A DNA stretch of 64,000 bases from Paenibacillus sp. cl123. Lineage in GTDB: Bacteria > Bacillota > Bacilli > Paenibacillales > NBRC-103111. Positions 39,440-48,728 of this stretch are shown one piece after another. Where the stretch lies: contig NZ_FMYY01000006.1 in the NCBI RefSeq assembly GCF_900101595.1, positions 262,833 to 326,832 of the forward strand, given 5' to 3'. Each line of letters begins with the position of its first letter. The stretch's first letter is position 1. A program made the translations under genes and the position numbers. The notes beneath the pieces were generated by a model. It saw only the letters and a program-made list of their open reading frames with translations. It searched no databases and was not told where the DNA came from.

Positions 39440-41641
39440 TCACCACACGACCCAGCCGAAGAAGGTCTCCAGAATTTTGACGACGCCGAGATTCAGGCGG
39501 ACGGACAGCTTGGTATCCACATTCGTTTTCATGAAGCTATTGATCCGTTTATTTTCCAGCACGAGCGTATACTGAGGATCGATGACGGCCCACTCGAGGG
39601 GGGCGGCATGCTTCAAGGTAAAAGTAACCTCCGTCTCCGCGCCGTTCCACGTTTGATCGATCTTTGTGCCGTCGGCGAAATGAAAGCGGACCGGGACGGC
39701 CTGCGCCGTACCCCCCAGCCTGCGCAGCTTCACGCTGTTCTCGTACAGCTGCTGGCCGTTTTCCTCCAGCTCCCGGACCTGGATGCCGGCTACCGCATAA
39801 TCGGTCATTTTTCCGTCGTAGACGTACTGATCGAAAAATTCCTTCCAGCTGGTCCCCGTCACATCCTCCACCGTTTTCTGGAAATCCCCGGTTCCCGGAT
39901 GCTTGAATTTCCACCGCTGGAAATAGGTGCGCATAATCTTATTCATCGCATCGCTGCCGGCCTGAGCTTCGATCGCCTTCAGGACCAGCTTGGCGCGCGT
40001 ATACACATTCTCGGCGTATTGGCCGTGCCCGCCGTAATGCCAGGCAGCCTGCTTCAGAGAAGCCGGGCTCGTGATGTAGCTCGCTTCCGCCAGACGGTTG
40101 GAGCGCACGCCGTACTCCTTCTCTATCAGCCGGTCTTCCGCATAGGAGGTGAAGCCTTCATCCAGCCACGCTTCCTCGAATTCATTGCTGGCCACCATCC
40201 CGTAGAAAAACTGGTGCCCGATCTCATGCACGATAACGCGCTCCAGCTCCAGACTCGGGTCGTCCTCATCAGCGGCCCACGAGGTCACAAGCGTCGGATA
40301 TTCCATCCCTCCTGCGCCGTTGCCGCCTTCGGGCGGGACGACGATGGAGAGGGTGGAGTAGGGGTAGCTGCCGTACCATTCCGAATACCGCGCGAGCGCC
40401 TTCTTGGCGGCCGTCATGTAGCGGGCCTTCAGATGCTCATGCTTCGGATCGAGGTACAGCTTGATCCGCACGCCAGGCACATGCTTGGTTGCATAAGGCT
40501 CCTCGGCATAGATGAAGTCCGGCGAAGCGGCCCAGGCAAAGTCATGCACGTCGTCCGCGTAGAACGTAAAGGTTTTCGTCTTGCCGTCGTCGACGGCCGG
40601 CTTGGTCGGAAAGCCTGTCGCGGCTACGGTATAAGCGGACGGCACCTTCACCTTGACATCAAAGATGCCGAAGTCGGCATAAAACTCCGAATTGCCGTGA
40701 TACTGGTGCAAATTCCAGCCCTCCGTCTCCGCTCCCCTCGTCCCTTTGGGCTCATAGACGGCGATCTTGGGGTACCACTGCCCGGCCATGACGAAGTTGC
40801 CGGCGTAGCCCATCCTGGCAAACACTTGCGGGAGCTGTACGGTGTAAGCCATCTGCAGCGTGACCTCCTCGCCCGGCGCTACGGAGCGGGGAAGAGGCAG
40901 CCTGGCGAGGGTGCGGTCATGGACATTCCCGTCGTCCGGGCGAACGAACTCGACCCGCTCGACAAGCTCCGACTCATGCCCGTCCAGCAGTTGGACCGAC
41001 GTCAGCTTCATGCCGCCGAAGTTGTTGTCGACGCTGGCATCATCCCGCAGCTTGCCGCCGGACTCCTGCATGAAGGTCGTTTTCTTGGATTCGAACGCAT
41101 TCGGATACAGATGAAAGTACAGCTCCTCCACCGGTACGCTGCCCGGGTTTTTCCAGGTCAAGGAAGAGGTTCCCCGGATCAGCTTGCCCTCCGCGTCGTA
41201 TTCGGCATCCAGATGGTACTCGACGATTCGGTTCGACAGCGGCCGGGGGGCCGGCTTCTCGATGGGCTTGGCCGGCAGGCTTGGCGGGGCGGGCGGCGGC
41301 AGAGCAGGCTCGACCCGCCGGGCGCTGGCGGGCAGCGCTCCGTCCTGCGGCAGGAAGAGGCCGGTTGAGGAACCGTCAGCCGCTCCGCGGGATGCCGGCC
41401 AAGCCGGAGCGGCCATAACTGCGGGCTTGCCGGAGCTCAGGGCCGGCTTCAGAATGAGAGGCCCCCCGTCTGCGACGGGTCCTCCGGCGGGCGAAGAGGC
41501 CGCGAAGGGCAATTGCCAATCGCTGCGCGGGGGGACTGTTCGCATATCGGTGCTGATAAGGCCCGGGACCAGGGCGGTGCTGCAGGCGAGGAGGCTGAGG
41601 CATCCCCATATCGCTAATCGTTTGCCGAGACGTGTTTTCAT
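39440..41641 (-). CDS. M1 family zinc aminopeptidase-like protein
   Basis: A 733-residue protein, signal-anchored by LAIWGCLSLLACSTALVPGL and so largely outside. The catalytic motif is IVHEIGHQFFYGMVASNEFE with the zinc glutamate in EEAWLDEGFTSYAE; GNGAGGMEYPTL carries the GxMEN-like element as GGMEYP. An N-terminal proline-rich stretch (LPPPAPPSLPAKPIEKPAPR) leads to a beta domain and then the peptidase. It would trim peptides at the cell surface. Monocistronic with the membrane protein gene after it. Confidence 0.9.
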   Translation of the reverse strand: MKTRLGKRLAIWGCLSLLACSTALVPGLISTDMRTVPPRSDWQLPFAASSPAGGPVADGGPLILKPALSSGKPAVMAAPAWPASRGAADGSSTGLFLPQDGALPASARRVEPALPPPAPPSLPAKPIEKPAPRPLSNRIVEYHLDAEYDAEGKLIRGTSSLTWKNPGSVPVEELYFHLYPNAFESKKTTFMQESGGKLRDDASVDNNFGGMKLTSVQLLDGHESELVERVEFVRPDDGNVHDRTLARLPLPRSVAPGEEVTLQMAYTVQLPQVFARMGYAGNFVMAGQWYPKIAVYEPKGTRGAETEGWNLHQYHGNSEFYADFGIFDVKVKVPSAYTVAATGFPTKPAVDDGKTKTFTFYADDVHDFAWAASPDFIYAEEPYATKHVPGVRIKLYLDPKHEHLKARYMTAAKKALARYSEWYGSYPYSTLSIVVPPEGGNGAGGMEYPTLVTSWAADEDDPSLELERVIVHEIGHQFFYGMVASNEFEEAWLDEGFTSYAEDRLIEKEYGVRSNRLAEASYITSPASLKQAAWHYGGHGQYAENVYTRAKLVLKAIEAQAGSDAMNKIMRTYFQRWKFKHPGTGDFQKTVEDVTGTSWKEFFDQYVYDGKMTDYAVAGIQVRELEENGQQLYENSVKLRRLGGTAQAVPVRFHFADGTKIDQTWNGAETEVTFTLKHAAPLEWAVIDPQYTLVLENKRINSFMKTNVDTKLSVRLNLGVVKILETFFGWVVW

Positions 41642-41797
41642 CCATATTCACCCCGTTGACAAGCATCTACAGCATGTATATGTGGACAGGGAGGTTTCCA
41701 TGAACAAAAAATTGTCAACGCCGCCGGTTTCATGGATAATAAGGGCATGACGGGTTAAGGTAAGCTTGACGAAGACCCCAAGGAAGGAGCGCTGTAT

Positions 41798-42331
41798 ATG
41801 GAAGCCAAAGATCAGAACGGCCAGCCGGCCGCTGGGGCGGATGAGAAGAAGAAGCTGCCGTCTTTGAATATCATAAGCAACAAGGAAACGAAGCACCGCG
41901 GCTTCGGGCAGGGCGCGATCGACCTGAGCCAGCTGTCGAGCGTCATTATTGACGGCGATGAGGTTTATCTGGACGCGGGGGCGCTGCATGCGAAAAGCAA
42001 GGTGGAGAAGGGCATCAAATTTCTGCCGAACAAGGATGAGGTGCCGGAAGGTCGCACATGCTGGATCGTATGGGTGGCGGTGGACTTCCGGGAGGACGGC
42101 AAATATTACGCCGGGGTCACCTCATGCGAGATGACGGTGAACCCGGAGGCGCGCAGAGGCTGGAAAGTGCTGGCCGATCATGTGAACCGGATGGATTACG
42201 CGCTGAAGCGGCGCATCCTGGTGGATAACCTGGGAGCCAAGGAGAAGGAGCTGCTTCGCAAGTTCCTGATCGATAACGACAGCGAGATGTGGGAGCGTTC
42301 GGATGACGCTTTGAAAGCGGCTTTGGCGTAA
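41798..42331 (+). CDS. ywhD: YwhD family protein
   Basis: A 177-residue soluble protein. LNIISNKETKHRGFGQGAID, LDAGALHAKSKVEKGIKFLP, NKDEVPEGRTCWIVWVAVDF, YYAGVTSCEMTVNPEARRGW and HVNRMDYALKRRILVDNL match YwhD of Bacillus throughout. Its function is not established. In Bacillus subtilis ywhD also lies beside pbpG and speE, the same neighbourhood as here. AAGGAAGGAGCG precedes the ATG. Confidence 0.93.
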   Translation: MEAKDQNGQPAAGADEKKKLPSLNIISNKETKHRGFGQGAIDLSQLSSVIIDGDEVYLDAGALHAKSKVEKGIKFLPNKDEVPEGRTCWIVWVAVDFREDGKYYAGVTSCEMTVNPEARRGWKVLADHVNRMDYALKRRILVDNLGAKEKELLRKFLIDNDSEMWERSDDALKAALA

Positions 42332-42353
42332 TTTTGTCCATTATGTGACGGTC

Positions 42354-42382
42354 TTGTGCCCTCTCTCCGAACGATGTATACT
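42354..42382 (+). promoter_or_regulatory. sigma-A-like promoter in a convergent gap
   Basis: TTGTGC, 17 bp, TATACT, just after the ywhD stop. It points into the 34-base terminator region at 42416, with no ORF between, so it may make a very short transcript. Confidence 0.5.
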
Positions 42383-42386
42383 AATG

Positions 42387-42449
42387 CCTAGTATATGCAT
42401 CATATACTAGGACAGCAAAGAGGCAGCCCCCCGCGGGGCTGCCTCTTTG
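42387..42449 (+). ncRNA. candidate ~60-nt small RNA with two hairpins
   Basis: The expected start, just after the promoter, coincides with the perfect palindrome CCTAGTATATG-CAT-CATATACTAGG (42387-42411). The strong bidirectional terminator CAAAGAGGCAGCCCC/GGGGCTGCCTCTTTG (42416-42449) then ends the transcript. The terminator also serves the convergent ywhD and pbpG genes, so the RNA may be no more than promoter-like sequence in a gap. Confidence 0.35.
42416..42449. terminator. bidirectional terminator
   Basis: CAAAGAGGCAGCCCC and GGGGCTGCCTCTTTG form a near-perfect 15-bp stem with T/A tails, between convergent ywhD and pbpG. Confidence 0.9.
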
Positions 42450-42556
42450 TGCTAAGTACGGCCATGCGACGCGGGCTCCAGCCTGAAGCCCGGCGTCTCT
42501 GCGGCGGGAATTTCCCCTGCCTTACGCTTGCTGTCCATCGCCTGCCGCCGGAGGTT

Positions 42557-44617
42557 TCAGCTCGACCACCAGCGCTTGAGATCGTTCCACCAGGAGCTGC
42601 CCGCCTTCTCCTGATCGGGCTGCGGCAGCTCGTCGCGAACGGGCTCCGATGTGCAGTATTCCCTGGGCTCGGTCCCTTGCACGAACGCTTCCATCCGCGA
42701 CTTGGGGCAGCTGTCATTGGCCAGCTTGCCGGTGGCTGGATCGATGTACAGATGGACAACGCCCTCCGGGATCGTGAACATTTTGGGCGGAACGGACGCC
42801 AGCGCCTTCTCGGTAAATTCCGCGAAGATCGGAGCGGCCAGATGCGCCTCGACCGTACCGATGTCGCGCCCCTTGTCGTAACCGATCCAGACGGCAGTCG
42901 TCAGCTCCGGGGTGTAGCCGACCATCCAGGCGTCGGTGTCGGTCGTTCCCGTCTTGCCGGCGACGGGCCGCTTCAGCACGTTCGATACGCGGCTGCCCGT
43001 GCCGCCCTGGTCGAAGACGCTTTCCATCAGATGCGTCATTACATAGGCATAGGTCGGCTCGACGACCGCGGTCTGGGACGGCGCCGATTCGTACAAGATG
43101 CGGCCGCGGCGGTCCTCGATCCGCACAATGGCCGTCGGCTCCACCCGTACGCCCTGGTTGGCGAAGATCGTGAAGGCCGAAGCCATCTCGAACGGGCTGA
43201 CCGGGAAGGTGCCGAGCGCCAGGGAAGGCAGCGGCTGCATCGGGCTGGTGATGCCCATGCTGCGCGCCGTCTCGATTACACGCTCGGGTCCCGTTTCCAG
43301 AATCGTATGAACGGCGAAGATATTGTCCGACTTGGACATCGCCGCCCGCAGATCGATCGGACCGTAAAATTTGCCGTCATAATTGTTCGGCGTGTACTTC
43401 TTGCGGTCTTTGTCATAGCTGAAGGTCGTAGGCTCGCTGACGAAGCGGGTGACGGGCGTATACTGCTTCTCTCGCAGCGCGGTCAAGTAGACGATCGGCT
43501 TGAAGGAGGAGCCCGGCTGCCGCGTATTGGCGAAGACCCGGTTGTATTGATTTTCCGCGTAGCTGCGCCCTCCGACCATCGCCTTGACGTAGCCGTTCCT
43601 CGGATCAATCGCGATGAGCGCCGTCTGCAGCTCCGGATAGCCCTCCAGCTCCTTCTTGATCGTTTCCTCCGCGATTTGCTGCGCGTTCAGATCAAGCGTC
43701 GTATAGATGCGCAGTCCCATTTCCTCGTATTCATTTTCCTCCAGGCCAAGCAGATCGATGACCCGGCTGCGGATATAATCCCGGAAGTAGGGGGCGGTGA
43801 CGGCTGTTTTCTTGGCCTCCAGCGGGAGAATGTTCAGCTTTTCCGCTGCTGCGCGATCGGCTTCCGCCTGGGTGATATACCCCGATTCGACCATCGTTCC
43901 CAGCACCGTTTTCTGGCGGTCCAAGGCGCTGGCCATGTCATAGTAAGGGGAATAATACCGCGGACCCTTAGGGACGCCGGCAAGCAGCGCGCTCTCCGCC
44001 AGGCTCAGCTCGCTGGCATTTTTGCCGAAGAACAGCTGAGAGGCGGCCTGTATGCCGTACGTGGAGTGACCGTAGTAGATCTGGTTGAGGTATTGCTCCA
44101 GGATCTGATCCTTGCTCATCTGCAATTCCATCTGTACGGCGAAATACGTCTCCTTCAGCTTGCGCGACCAGGTGCGTTCATGGTTCAAATACAGGTTGCG
44201 TGCGAGCTGCTGGGTGATCGTGCCCGCACCCTGGACCTTGGACATATGCTGCAGGTTGACCAGAGCCGCCCTTGCGATGCCCTTCGGGTCAAAGCCGTAA
44301 TGATTGTAGAAGCTGCGGTCCTCGATCGCAAGCGTCGCTTCTATGATATTCGGCGACATCTGCTTCAAGGGCACGGTTTGCGTGCTTTTGCCTCCGCCGT
44401 AAGCTTCGATGGGCTTGCCGTGTACGTCATACAGCTCGGAGGCGGCGGCCATCTTGGAGACGGGCAGCGCCTGCGAGCGCATGAAGAGCAAGGCGAGGAT
44501 GCCGCAGGCGGCTCCGAGAATGATAAAGGTGAAGGAGTAGGACAGGAAGGTCCGCATGCGGCTCTTCCTGCCCGCTCCTTGAAGCTCGTCCTGCTTCCGA
44601 TCGCGTGATGCAGCCAT
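42557..44617 (-). CDS. pbpG: class A penicillin-binding protein (transglycosylase-transpeptidase)
   Basis: A 686-residue bifunctional peptidoglycan synthase. A short cytoplasmic basic head and one helix (TFLSYSFTFIILGAACGILA) lead to the GT51 domain, with the catalytic glutamate in TLAIEDRSFYNHYGFDPKGI and GAGTITQQLARNLYL, RKLKETYFAVQMELQMSKDQ. The transpeptidase follows, with GSSFKPIVYL (catalytic Ser and Lys), SKSDN and GKTGTT. ATG at 44617 follows GGGAGGGAGC. It polymerises and crosslinks the wall. In Bacillus subtilis the gene by ywhD and speE is sporulation-linked pbpG; the same role is likely from position. Convergent with ywhD. Confidence 0.93.
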   Translation of the reverse strand: MAASRDRKQDELQGAGRKSRMRTFLSYSFTFIILGAACGILALLFMRSQALPVSKMAAASELYDVHGKPIEAYGGGKSTQTVPLKQMSPNIIEATLAIEDRSFYNHYGFDPKGIARAALVNLQHMSKVQGAGTITQQLARNLYLNHERTWSRKLKETYFAVQMELQMSKDQILEQYLNQIYYGHSTYGIQAASQLFFGKNASELSLAESALLAGVPKGPRYYSPYYDMASALDRQKTVLGTMVESGYITQAEADRAAAEKLNILPLEAKKTAVTAPYFRDYIRSRVIDLLGLEENEYEEMGLRIYTTLDLNAQQIAEETIKKELEGYPELQTALIAIDPRNGYVKAMVGGRSYAENQYNRVFANTRQPGSSFKPIVYLTALREKQYTPVTRFVSEPTTFSYDKDRKKYTPNNYDGKFYGPIDLRAAMSKSDNIFAVHTILETGPERVIETARSMGITSPMQPLPSLALGTFPVSPFEMASAFTIFANQGVRVEPTAIVRIEDRRGRILYESAPSQTAVVEPTYAYVMTHLMESVFDQGGTGSRVSNVLKRPVAGKTGTTDTDAWMVGYTPELTTAVWIGYDKGRDIGTVEAHLAAPIFAEFTEKALASVPPKMFTIPEGVVHLYIDPATGKLANDSCPKSRMEAFVQGTEPREYCTSEPVRDELPQPDQEKAGSSWWNDLKRWWSS

Positions 44618-44754
44618 GATGCTCCCTCCCTTCGCTGGCATTCAAAAATAAGTGCTAGTAGCCAGTATGGAAAAACATAGGAGAACGTATTCACCCCCGC
44701 AGCCGGATTGTATTAATTTTTTTTGAATTTGGCCCATCCGGAGGGTGGCCGTAT

Positions 44755-44782
44755 TTGCATTTTCGGGGATATCTACTATAAT
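44755..44782 (+). promoter_or_regulatory. promoter of speE
   Basis: TTGCAT (44755-44760), 16-bp spacer, TATAAT (44777-44782). The speE ATG is about 90 bases on. Confidence 0.75.
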
Positions 44783-44871
44783 ACAACTTGACATGGCAGG
44801 CCGCAGTTTGCGCTTCAAACAACCCTGCAGAATAGGGCTATGCGAGATCCAGGAGAGGTGGCTGAACACAT

Positions 44872-45699
44872 ATGGAATTATGGTACACGGAGAAACAAAC
44901 GGATAACTTCGGCATTACAGCCAAAATTACAGAGACGCATGTAACGGAGAAAACCGATTTTCAAGATCTTGCGATGATCGAAACGGTCGAATGGGGCACG
45001 ATGCTGGTGCTGGACGGCATGGTGATGACGACGGTGAAGGACGAGTTCGTCTATCACGAGATGGTCGCTCATCCGGCGCTGTACACCCATCCGAATCCGA
45101 AGCAGGTGCTGATTGTCGGCGGAGGGGACGGAGGCGTCGTCCGCGAGGTGCTGAAGCATCCTGAGGTGGAGAAAGCCGTACTGGTCGACATCGATGGCAA
45201 AGTCATCGAATATTCGAAGAAATATTTGCCGACGATCGCCGGCGAGCTGGACAACCCGCGCGTCGAAGTCATCGTCAATGACGGCTACATGCATATCCAT
45301 GATCATAAAAATACGTATGATGTCATCATGGTCGATTCCACCGAGCCGGTAGGTCCTGCGGTCAATCTGTTCACGCAAGGCTTCTACAAGGGCATCTACG
45401 ACGCGCTGAAGGAAGACGGCATCTTCGTCGCGCAGACGGACAACCCTTGGTTCAAGGCCGACCTGATCCAGACGGTCAACCGCGATGTGAAGGAGATTTT
45501 CCCGATCGTGCGCGTGTACGTTGCGAACATCCCTACGTATCCGAGCGGGTTGTGGACCTTTACGCTGGGCAGCAAGAAGTATGACCCTCTGGCGGTCGAC
45601 GAGACGAAGATCCCGGAGATTGATACGAAATATTACACGCCTCGCCTGCATAAGGCAGCCTTCGTGCTTCCGAAGTTTGTGGAAGATCTGACGAAGTAA
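44872..45699 (+). CDS. speE: spermidine synthase
   Basis: A 275-residue aminopropyltransferase that joins decarboxylated S-adenosylmethionine to putrescine. It starts [20 protein letters not shown], with the ligand-binding [40 protein letters not shown] and DSTEPVGPA, and [15 protein letters not shown], all family signatures. GAGAGGTGG precedes the ATG. The agmatinase gene speB that follows it in Bacillus subtilis is absent here. Confidence 0.95.
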   Translation: MELWYTEKQTDNFGITAKITETHVTEKTDFQDLAMIETVEWGTMLVLDGMVMTTVKDEFVYHEMVAHPALYTHPNPKQVLIVGGGDGGVVREVLKHPEVEKAVLVDIDGKVIEYSKKYLPTIAGELDNPRVEVIVNDGYMHIHDHKNTYDVIMVDSTEPVGPAVNLFTQGFYKGIYDALKEDGIFVAQTDNPWFKADLIQTVNRDVKEIFPIVRVYVANIPTYPSGLWTFTLGSKKYDPLAVDETKIPEIDTKYYTPRLHKAAFVLPKFVEDLTK

Positions 45700-45726
45700 G
45701 CCCGGCGCTTATACGTTACACGGTGG

Positions 45727-45767
45727 AAGCCGGCTGTTCTCTCCTTGGGGGGAGGGCAGCCGGTTTT
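45727..45767 (+). terminator. intrinsic terminator of speE
   Basis: AAGCCGGCTG (45727-45736) pairs with CAGCCGGTT and is followed by TTTTGCG. It ends speE. Confidence 0.8.
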
Positions 45768-45851
45768 GCGTTTGTTTGGGGGATGAGCGCGGTCCAGGCT
45801 CCGTCCGGCTTCGTGGGGCTTGCTGGCGCTTGTTAGAATAAAAGCGGCTCC

Positions 45852-45869
45852 AAGCCTGCGGGCGGTCTT
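45852..45869. repeat. third copy of the conserved-loop hairpin repeat
   Basis: AAGCCTGCGGGCGGTCTT, with flanks CTCCAAG and CTTGGAG pairing. The core matches the two copies at 33091 and 33142. It sits in the 240-base gap between speE and the phosphoesterase gene. Confidence 0.7.
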
Positions 45870-45941
45870 GGAGGAGAAACGCCCGCGAATGGGCCTTATA
45901 AGCCCCGCCGGCCGGCCGGGTTGTTCTTGAAACGCGGCGGC

Positions 45942-46835
45942 TCATCCCCGTTTGAGCGTGAAGCAGGTGAGCTCGGGCCTGCAGTTGAACCGGACGGGAT
46001 GCTGGGAGACGCCGATGCCGCGGTTGACATACAATTGAAAGCCGCGAGTGCCGAGGCGGTACAGCCCGATCGTGTACTTCTCGCCGAACTTGGGAACGAC
46101 GACATGGCCGTAGAACGGAATACGTACCTGTCCGCCGTGGGTATGCCCGGATAATTGCACATCGACCGGATAATCGACGACCGTGTCGGCGTAGTCCGGG
46201 CTGTGTGAGAGCAGCAGCACGTAATCATCCGGGTTGACGGTATTCAGACATTTGGCGATATCCGGCTTGCCGTACCACATGTCCTCCACACCGGCAATCC
46301 AGAGGCTGGTGCCATCCCGCTCGAGGCGTACGGCCTGATTGCGCAGCACGCGGAAGCCGCCGGCCGTCAGGGTCTGGGCGACAGCCTTGTCGCCTCCCTT
46401 GAAATAATCATGATTGCCCAGCACGGCGAATTTGCCAAGCCCCGCCTCCATAAGGCTAAGCGCCTCGGCGTAAGCCGGTCCTTCCGTTCCGACGGCATAA
46501 TCCACCAGGTCGCCCGTGAAGCAGATGACATCCGGCTTCAGCCGGTTGACGGCCTCGGCCAGCCGGGCCAAGTCCTCGGCTTCATAGTTGAAGCCGAGAT
46601 GCGTATCGCTGAACTGTACGACCGTAAGTCCCTGGAACGCTTCGGGAAGGCGCGGCGTATGCAAAACCACGCGCTCGGTGTCCAGCCACTTCGGCTCGGC
46701 ATACCGGGCGTACGCCAGAGCGGCCGGAGGCAGGCCGACGATGCCCAGCAGCACCCCGGCCGTTTTCGCCAGGAAAGCTCTTCTTGTCGTTTTTTTATTG
46801 CCGGCTGTGTTCTGGGATTGCTTGGTATCCATCAT
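45942..46835 (-). CDS. Tat-exported metallophosphoesterase (YkuE-like)
   Basis: A 297-residue calcineurin-fold phosphoesterase with a twin-arginine signal (TTRRAFLAKTAGVLLGIVGL). The metal site is complete: VVQFSDTHLGFNYE, VICFTGDLVDYAV, AVLGNHDYFKGG, LLLSHSPDYADT and LSGHTHGGQVRIPF. YkuE-like proteins are exported folded through Tat and act at the wall or membrane, where they can hydrolyse lipid-linked or nucleotide phosphates. GGAGGAC precedes the ATGATG. Monocistronic. Substrate unknown. Confidence 0.92.
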   Translation of the reverse strand: MMDTKQSQNTAGNKKTTRRAFLAKTAGVLLGIVGLPPAALAYARYAEPKWLDTERVVLHTPRLPEAFQGLTVVQFSDTHLGFNYEAEDLARLAEAVNRLKPDVICFTGDLVDYAVGTEGPAYAEALSLMEAGLGKFAVLGNHDYFKGGDKAVAQTLTAGGFRVLRNQAVRLERDGTSLWIAGVEDMWYGKPDIAKCLNTVNPDDYVLLLSHSPDYADTVVDYPVDVQLSGHTHGGQVRIPFYGHVVVPKFGEKYTIGLYRLGTRGFQLYVNRGIGVSQHPVRFNCRPELTCFTLKRG

Positions 46836-47058
46836 AGTTATGTAAGTCCTCCGCTTTCATCATTCATGCTGTATGTTGTTAGACGCAGGAGACGAGCGTT
46901 AGGTTTCGAATGTTAGGTTTTGATCGTTAGGTATGATCGGACAGCGGAGGAACGAGGTGCCGCCACGGAGGTCCCGGCCCCGACCGATTGCGCGCGTCTC
47001 CGCCTGTGGAGTACACTGGGCGTGGAAGCTATACTTGTCTGGAAATGAGGGACGCAAG

Positions 47059-47538
47059 ATGAACGATTCATCAGAGCCGCGCAAGGCCGAAGGGCAGGCG
47101 GCCGATCCGGGCAAAATCCGCGTGCGGGTCCGGCTCCACAGCTTCGCGGAGAGCCAGAGGACCGTCAGCGACATGCCGGGGTTCCTGGTACGAAAGCAAG
47201 ACTGCTTGTATTTGCGCTATGAGGAGCCCCAGGAAGCCCAGATGGGCCGCACGATGACAACGATGCGCCTGACCCCGGAGGAGGTGCGCATCATCCGGCA
47301 CGGAGATGTCCGCTTCGAGCAGACCTTTGCCGCCGGCGGCCGGCATATCGGGTACCTGGATACGGCCCACGGCCGCATGGAGCTTGAGGCGGTCACGCAT
47401 GCCTTCGGGCTGAGGCTTCCGGAGCGCGGAGGAGACCTGCCGTTCGAAGCCAGCTGGCTGTACGAGCTTACGGTGATGGGCGAAGCGGCGGGCCGGGTTG
47501 AGGTCAGGCTTGAGGTCCGGGCGGAGGAAGGAAGCTAG
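47059..47538 (+). CDS. ywiB: DUF1934 protein (YwiB)
   Basis: A 159-residue beta-barrel-like protein. VRVRLHSFAESQRTVSDMPG, YLRYEEPQEAQMGRTMTTMR, LTPEEVRIIRHGDVRFEQTF and MELEAVTHAFGLRLPERGGD match DUF1934. In Bacillus ywiB precedes argS and rpoE; here argS is missing and a protease gene lies between it and rpoE. ATG at 47059 follows GAGGGA by nine bases. Function unknown. Confidence 0.9.
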   Translation: MNDSSEPRKAEGQAADPGKIRVRVRLHSFAESQRTVSDMPGFLVRKQDCLYLRYEEPQEAQMGRTMTTMRLTPEEVRIIRHGDVRFEQTFAAGGRHIGYLDTAHGRMELEAVTHAFGLRLPERGGDLPFEASWLYELTVMGEAAGRVEVRLEVRAEEGS

Positions 47539-47549
47539 CCGGCGCGAGC

Positions 47550-48728
47550 TTATTTGCCCGGTCTTTTGCTCAGGCTGCCCACCGTTCTGGCCGCATGCAG
47601 CTCCTTGATGAAGCTTTGCTTGCCGGGCCTCATGACATAGCGGGCGTGCTTGCGCAGCAGCGCCTTGATGCGTGAGGGCCGCAAGCGGGGCCGGAGCGAC
47701 AGCATGAGGGCGATGACCCCCGTCACATGCGACGTGGCCATGGAAGTGCCGCTCAGCTCCTGGTACTTGCCTCCGGGCCAAGTTGAATAAATTTTCTCGC
47801 CGGGCGCATAGATATCGATCTGCCGCCCGTCATTGCTGAACGGGGCGACGCGTCCCTTGCGCGTCGTGGCGCCTACGGCGATCGACTGGGGGAAGCGGGC
47901 GGGGTAGTCGATTTCGGCCCGTTTGCCTTCATTGCCCGAGGAGGCGACAACGACGATTCCGGCTTGATGGGCGCTTAGGACGGCTGCCTCCAGCGCCTTG
48001 CTATGTGTTTTCATCCCGAAGCTCATATTGATGATATCCATCCGGCTGAGCACGCACCAGTCGATCGCCTTGATGATATCCGATACGAAGGCGCCTCCCT
48101 GATGGTCGAAAGCCTTTACCGGATGAATCAGCGCGTGGGGGGCGATGCCGACAATTCCCCGCTGCTTGGCGTAGGCGGCGATCGTGCCTGCAATGTGCGT
48201 GCCATGGCCGTTATCGTCCGCCGGATACAGATGACGGTTCAGCAGATTGATGCCTTGCGACAGGCAATGGCGCAGGTCCGGGTGATTGTAGTCCGCTCCT
48301 GTGTCCACCACGCCGATATGAATGCGGTCTCCTTTCGACTTGGACCATACTTGTGGAGCCTGAATGTGGCGTATGCCCCACGGAATTTTGGACGGCGGAG
48401 CCGATCGGCTCCCGTGAAGGCTTGTCGGCACCAGCGCAGAGCCTTTCGTTCCTTGCAGCTGGATGCGGGCGTCCGCTTCTACGGACCGCACGCCGGGAAC
48501 CGATGAGAGCGCAGCGCCCGAACGCAGCGGACAGGAGATGGCGCGAATCAATCTGAGCGGTCTGATCTGCCTCAGTTGGGGGAGCGCTTTGGACTGTCTG
48601 TTCAGATAACGAATGAAAGACGTATAGTCGCCATGGGAGCGAAAGCGGATAATGTAGCGTCCAGCGCTGCCGTCCGCCCCCTGGTCCATCGCATGAAGAA
48701 GCCATGTGCCCAGAGCCGATGGATTCAA
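47550..48728 (-). CDS. subtilisin-like (S8) serine protease
   Basis: About 392 residues starting at TTG 48728 after a run of G. The catalytic residues are all present: Asp in IGVVDTGADYNHPDL, His in DDNGHGTHIAGTIAA, Ser in ELSGTSMATSHVTGVIAL, with the oxyanion Asn in VASSGNEG. An I9-like propeptide lies at about 25-95 (YIIRFRSHGDYTSFIRYLNR, VPGVRSVEADARIQLQGT). No signal peptide is visible, so it may be intracellular. The basic, arginine-rich C-terminus is unusual. It converges on ywiB with a gap of 11 bases and occupies the place of argS in Bacillus. Confidence 0.9.
   Translation of the reverse strand: MNPSALGTWLLHAMDQGADGSAGRYIIRFRSHGDYTSFIRYLNRQSKALPQLRQIRPLRLIRAISCPLRSGAALSSVPGVRSVEADARIQLQGTKGSALVPTSLHGSRSAPPSKIPWGIRHIQAPQVWSKSKGDRIHIGVVDTGADYNHPDLRHCLSQGINLLNRHLYPADDNGHGTHIAGTIAAYAKQRGIVGIAPHALIHPVKAFDHQGGAFVSDIIKAIDWCVLSRMDIINMSFGMKTHSKALEAAVLSAHQAGIVVVASSGNEGKRAEIDYPARFPQSIAVGATTRKGRVAPFSNDGRQIDIYAPGEKIYSTWPGGKYQELSGTSMATSHVTGVIALMLSLRPRLRPSRIKALLRKHARYVMRPGKQSFIKELHAARTVGSLSKRPGK

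Noticed and set aside
39431..41368. A 645-codon open frame on the plus strand
   Set aside because: It lies fully antisense to the M1 peptidase gene, has no ribosome site or domain, and its residue make-up (Arg, His, Leu-rich) is that of the reverse strand of a GC-rich gene.
42395..44608. A 737-codon open frame on the plus strand
   Set aside because: It is antisense to the penicillin-binding protein gene, which has all catalytic motifs; the open frame is a shadow of GC-rich codons.
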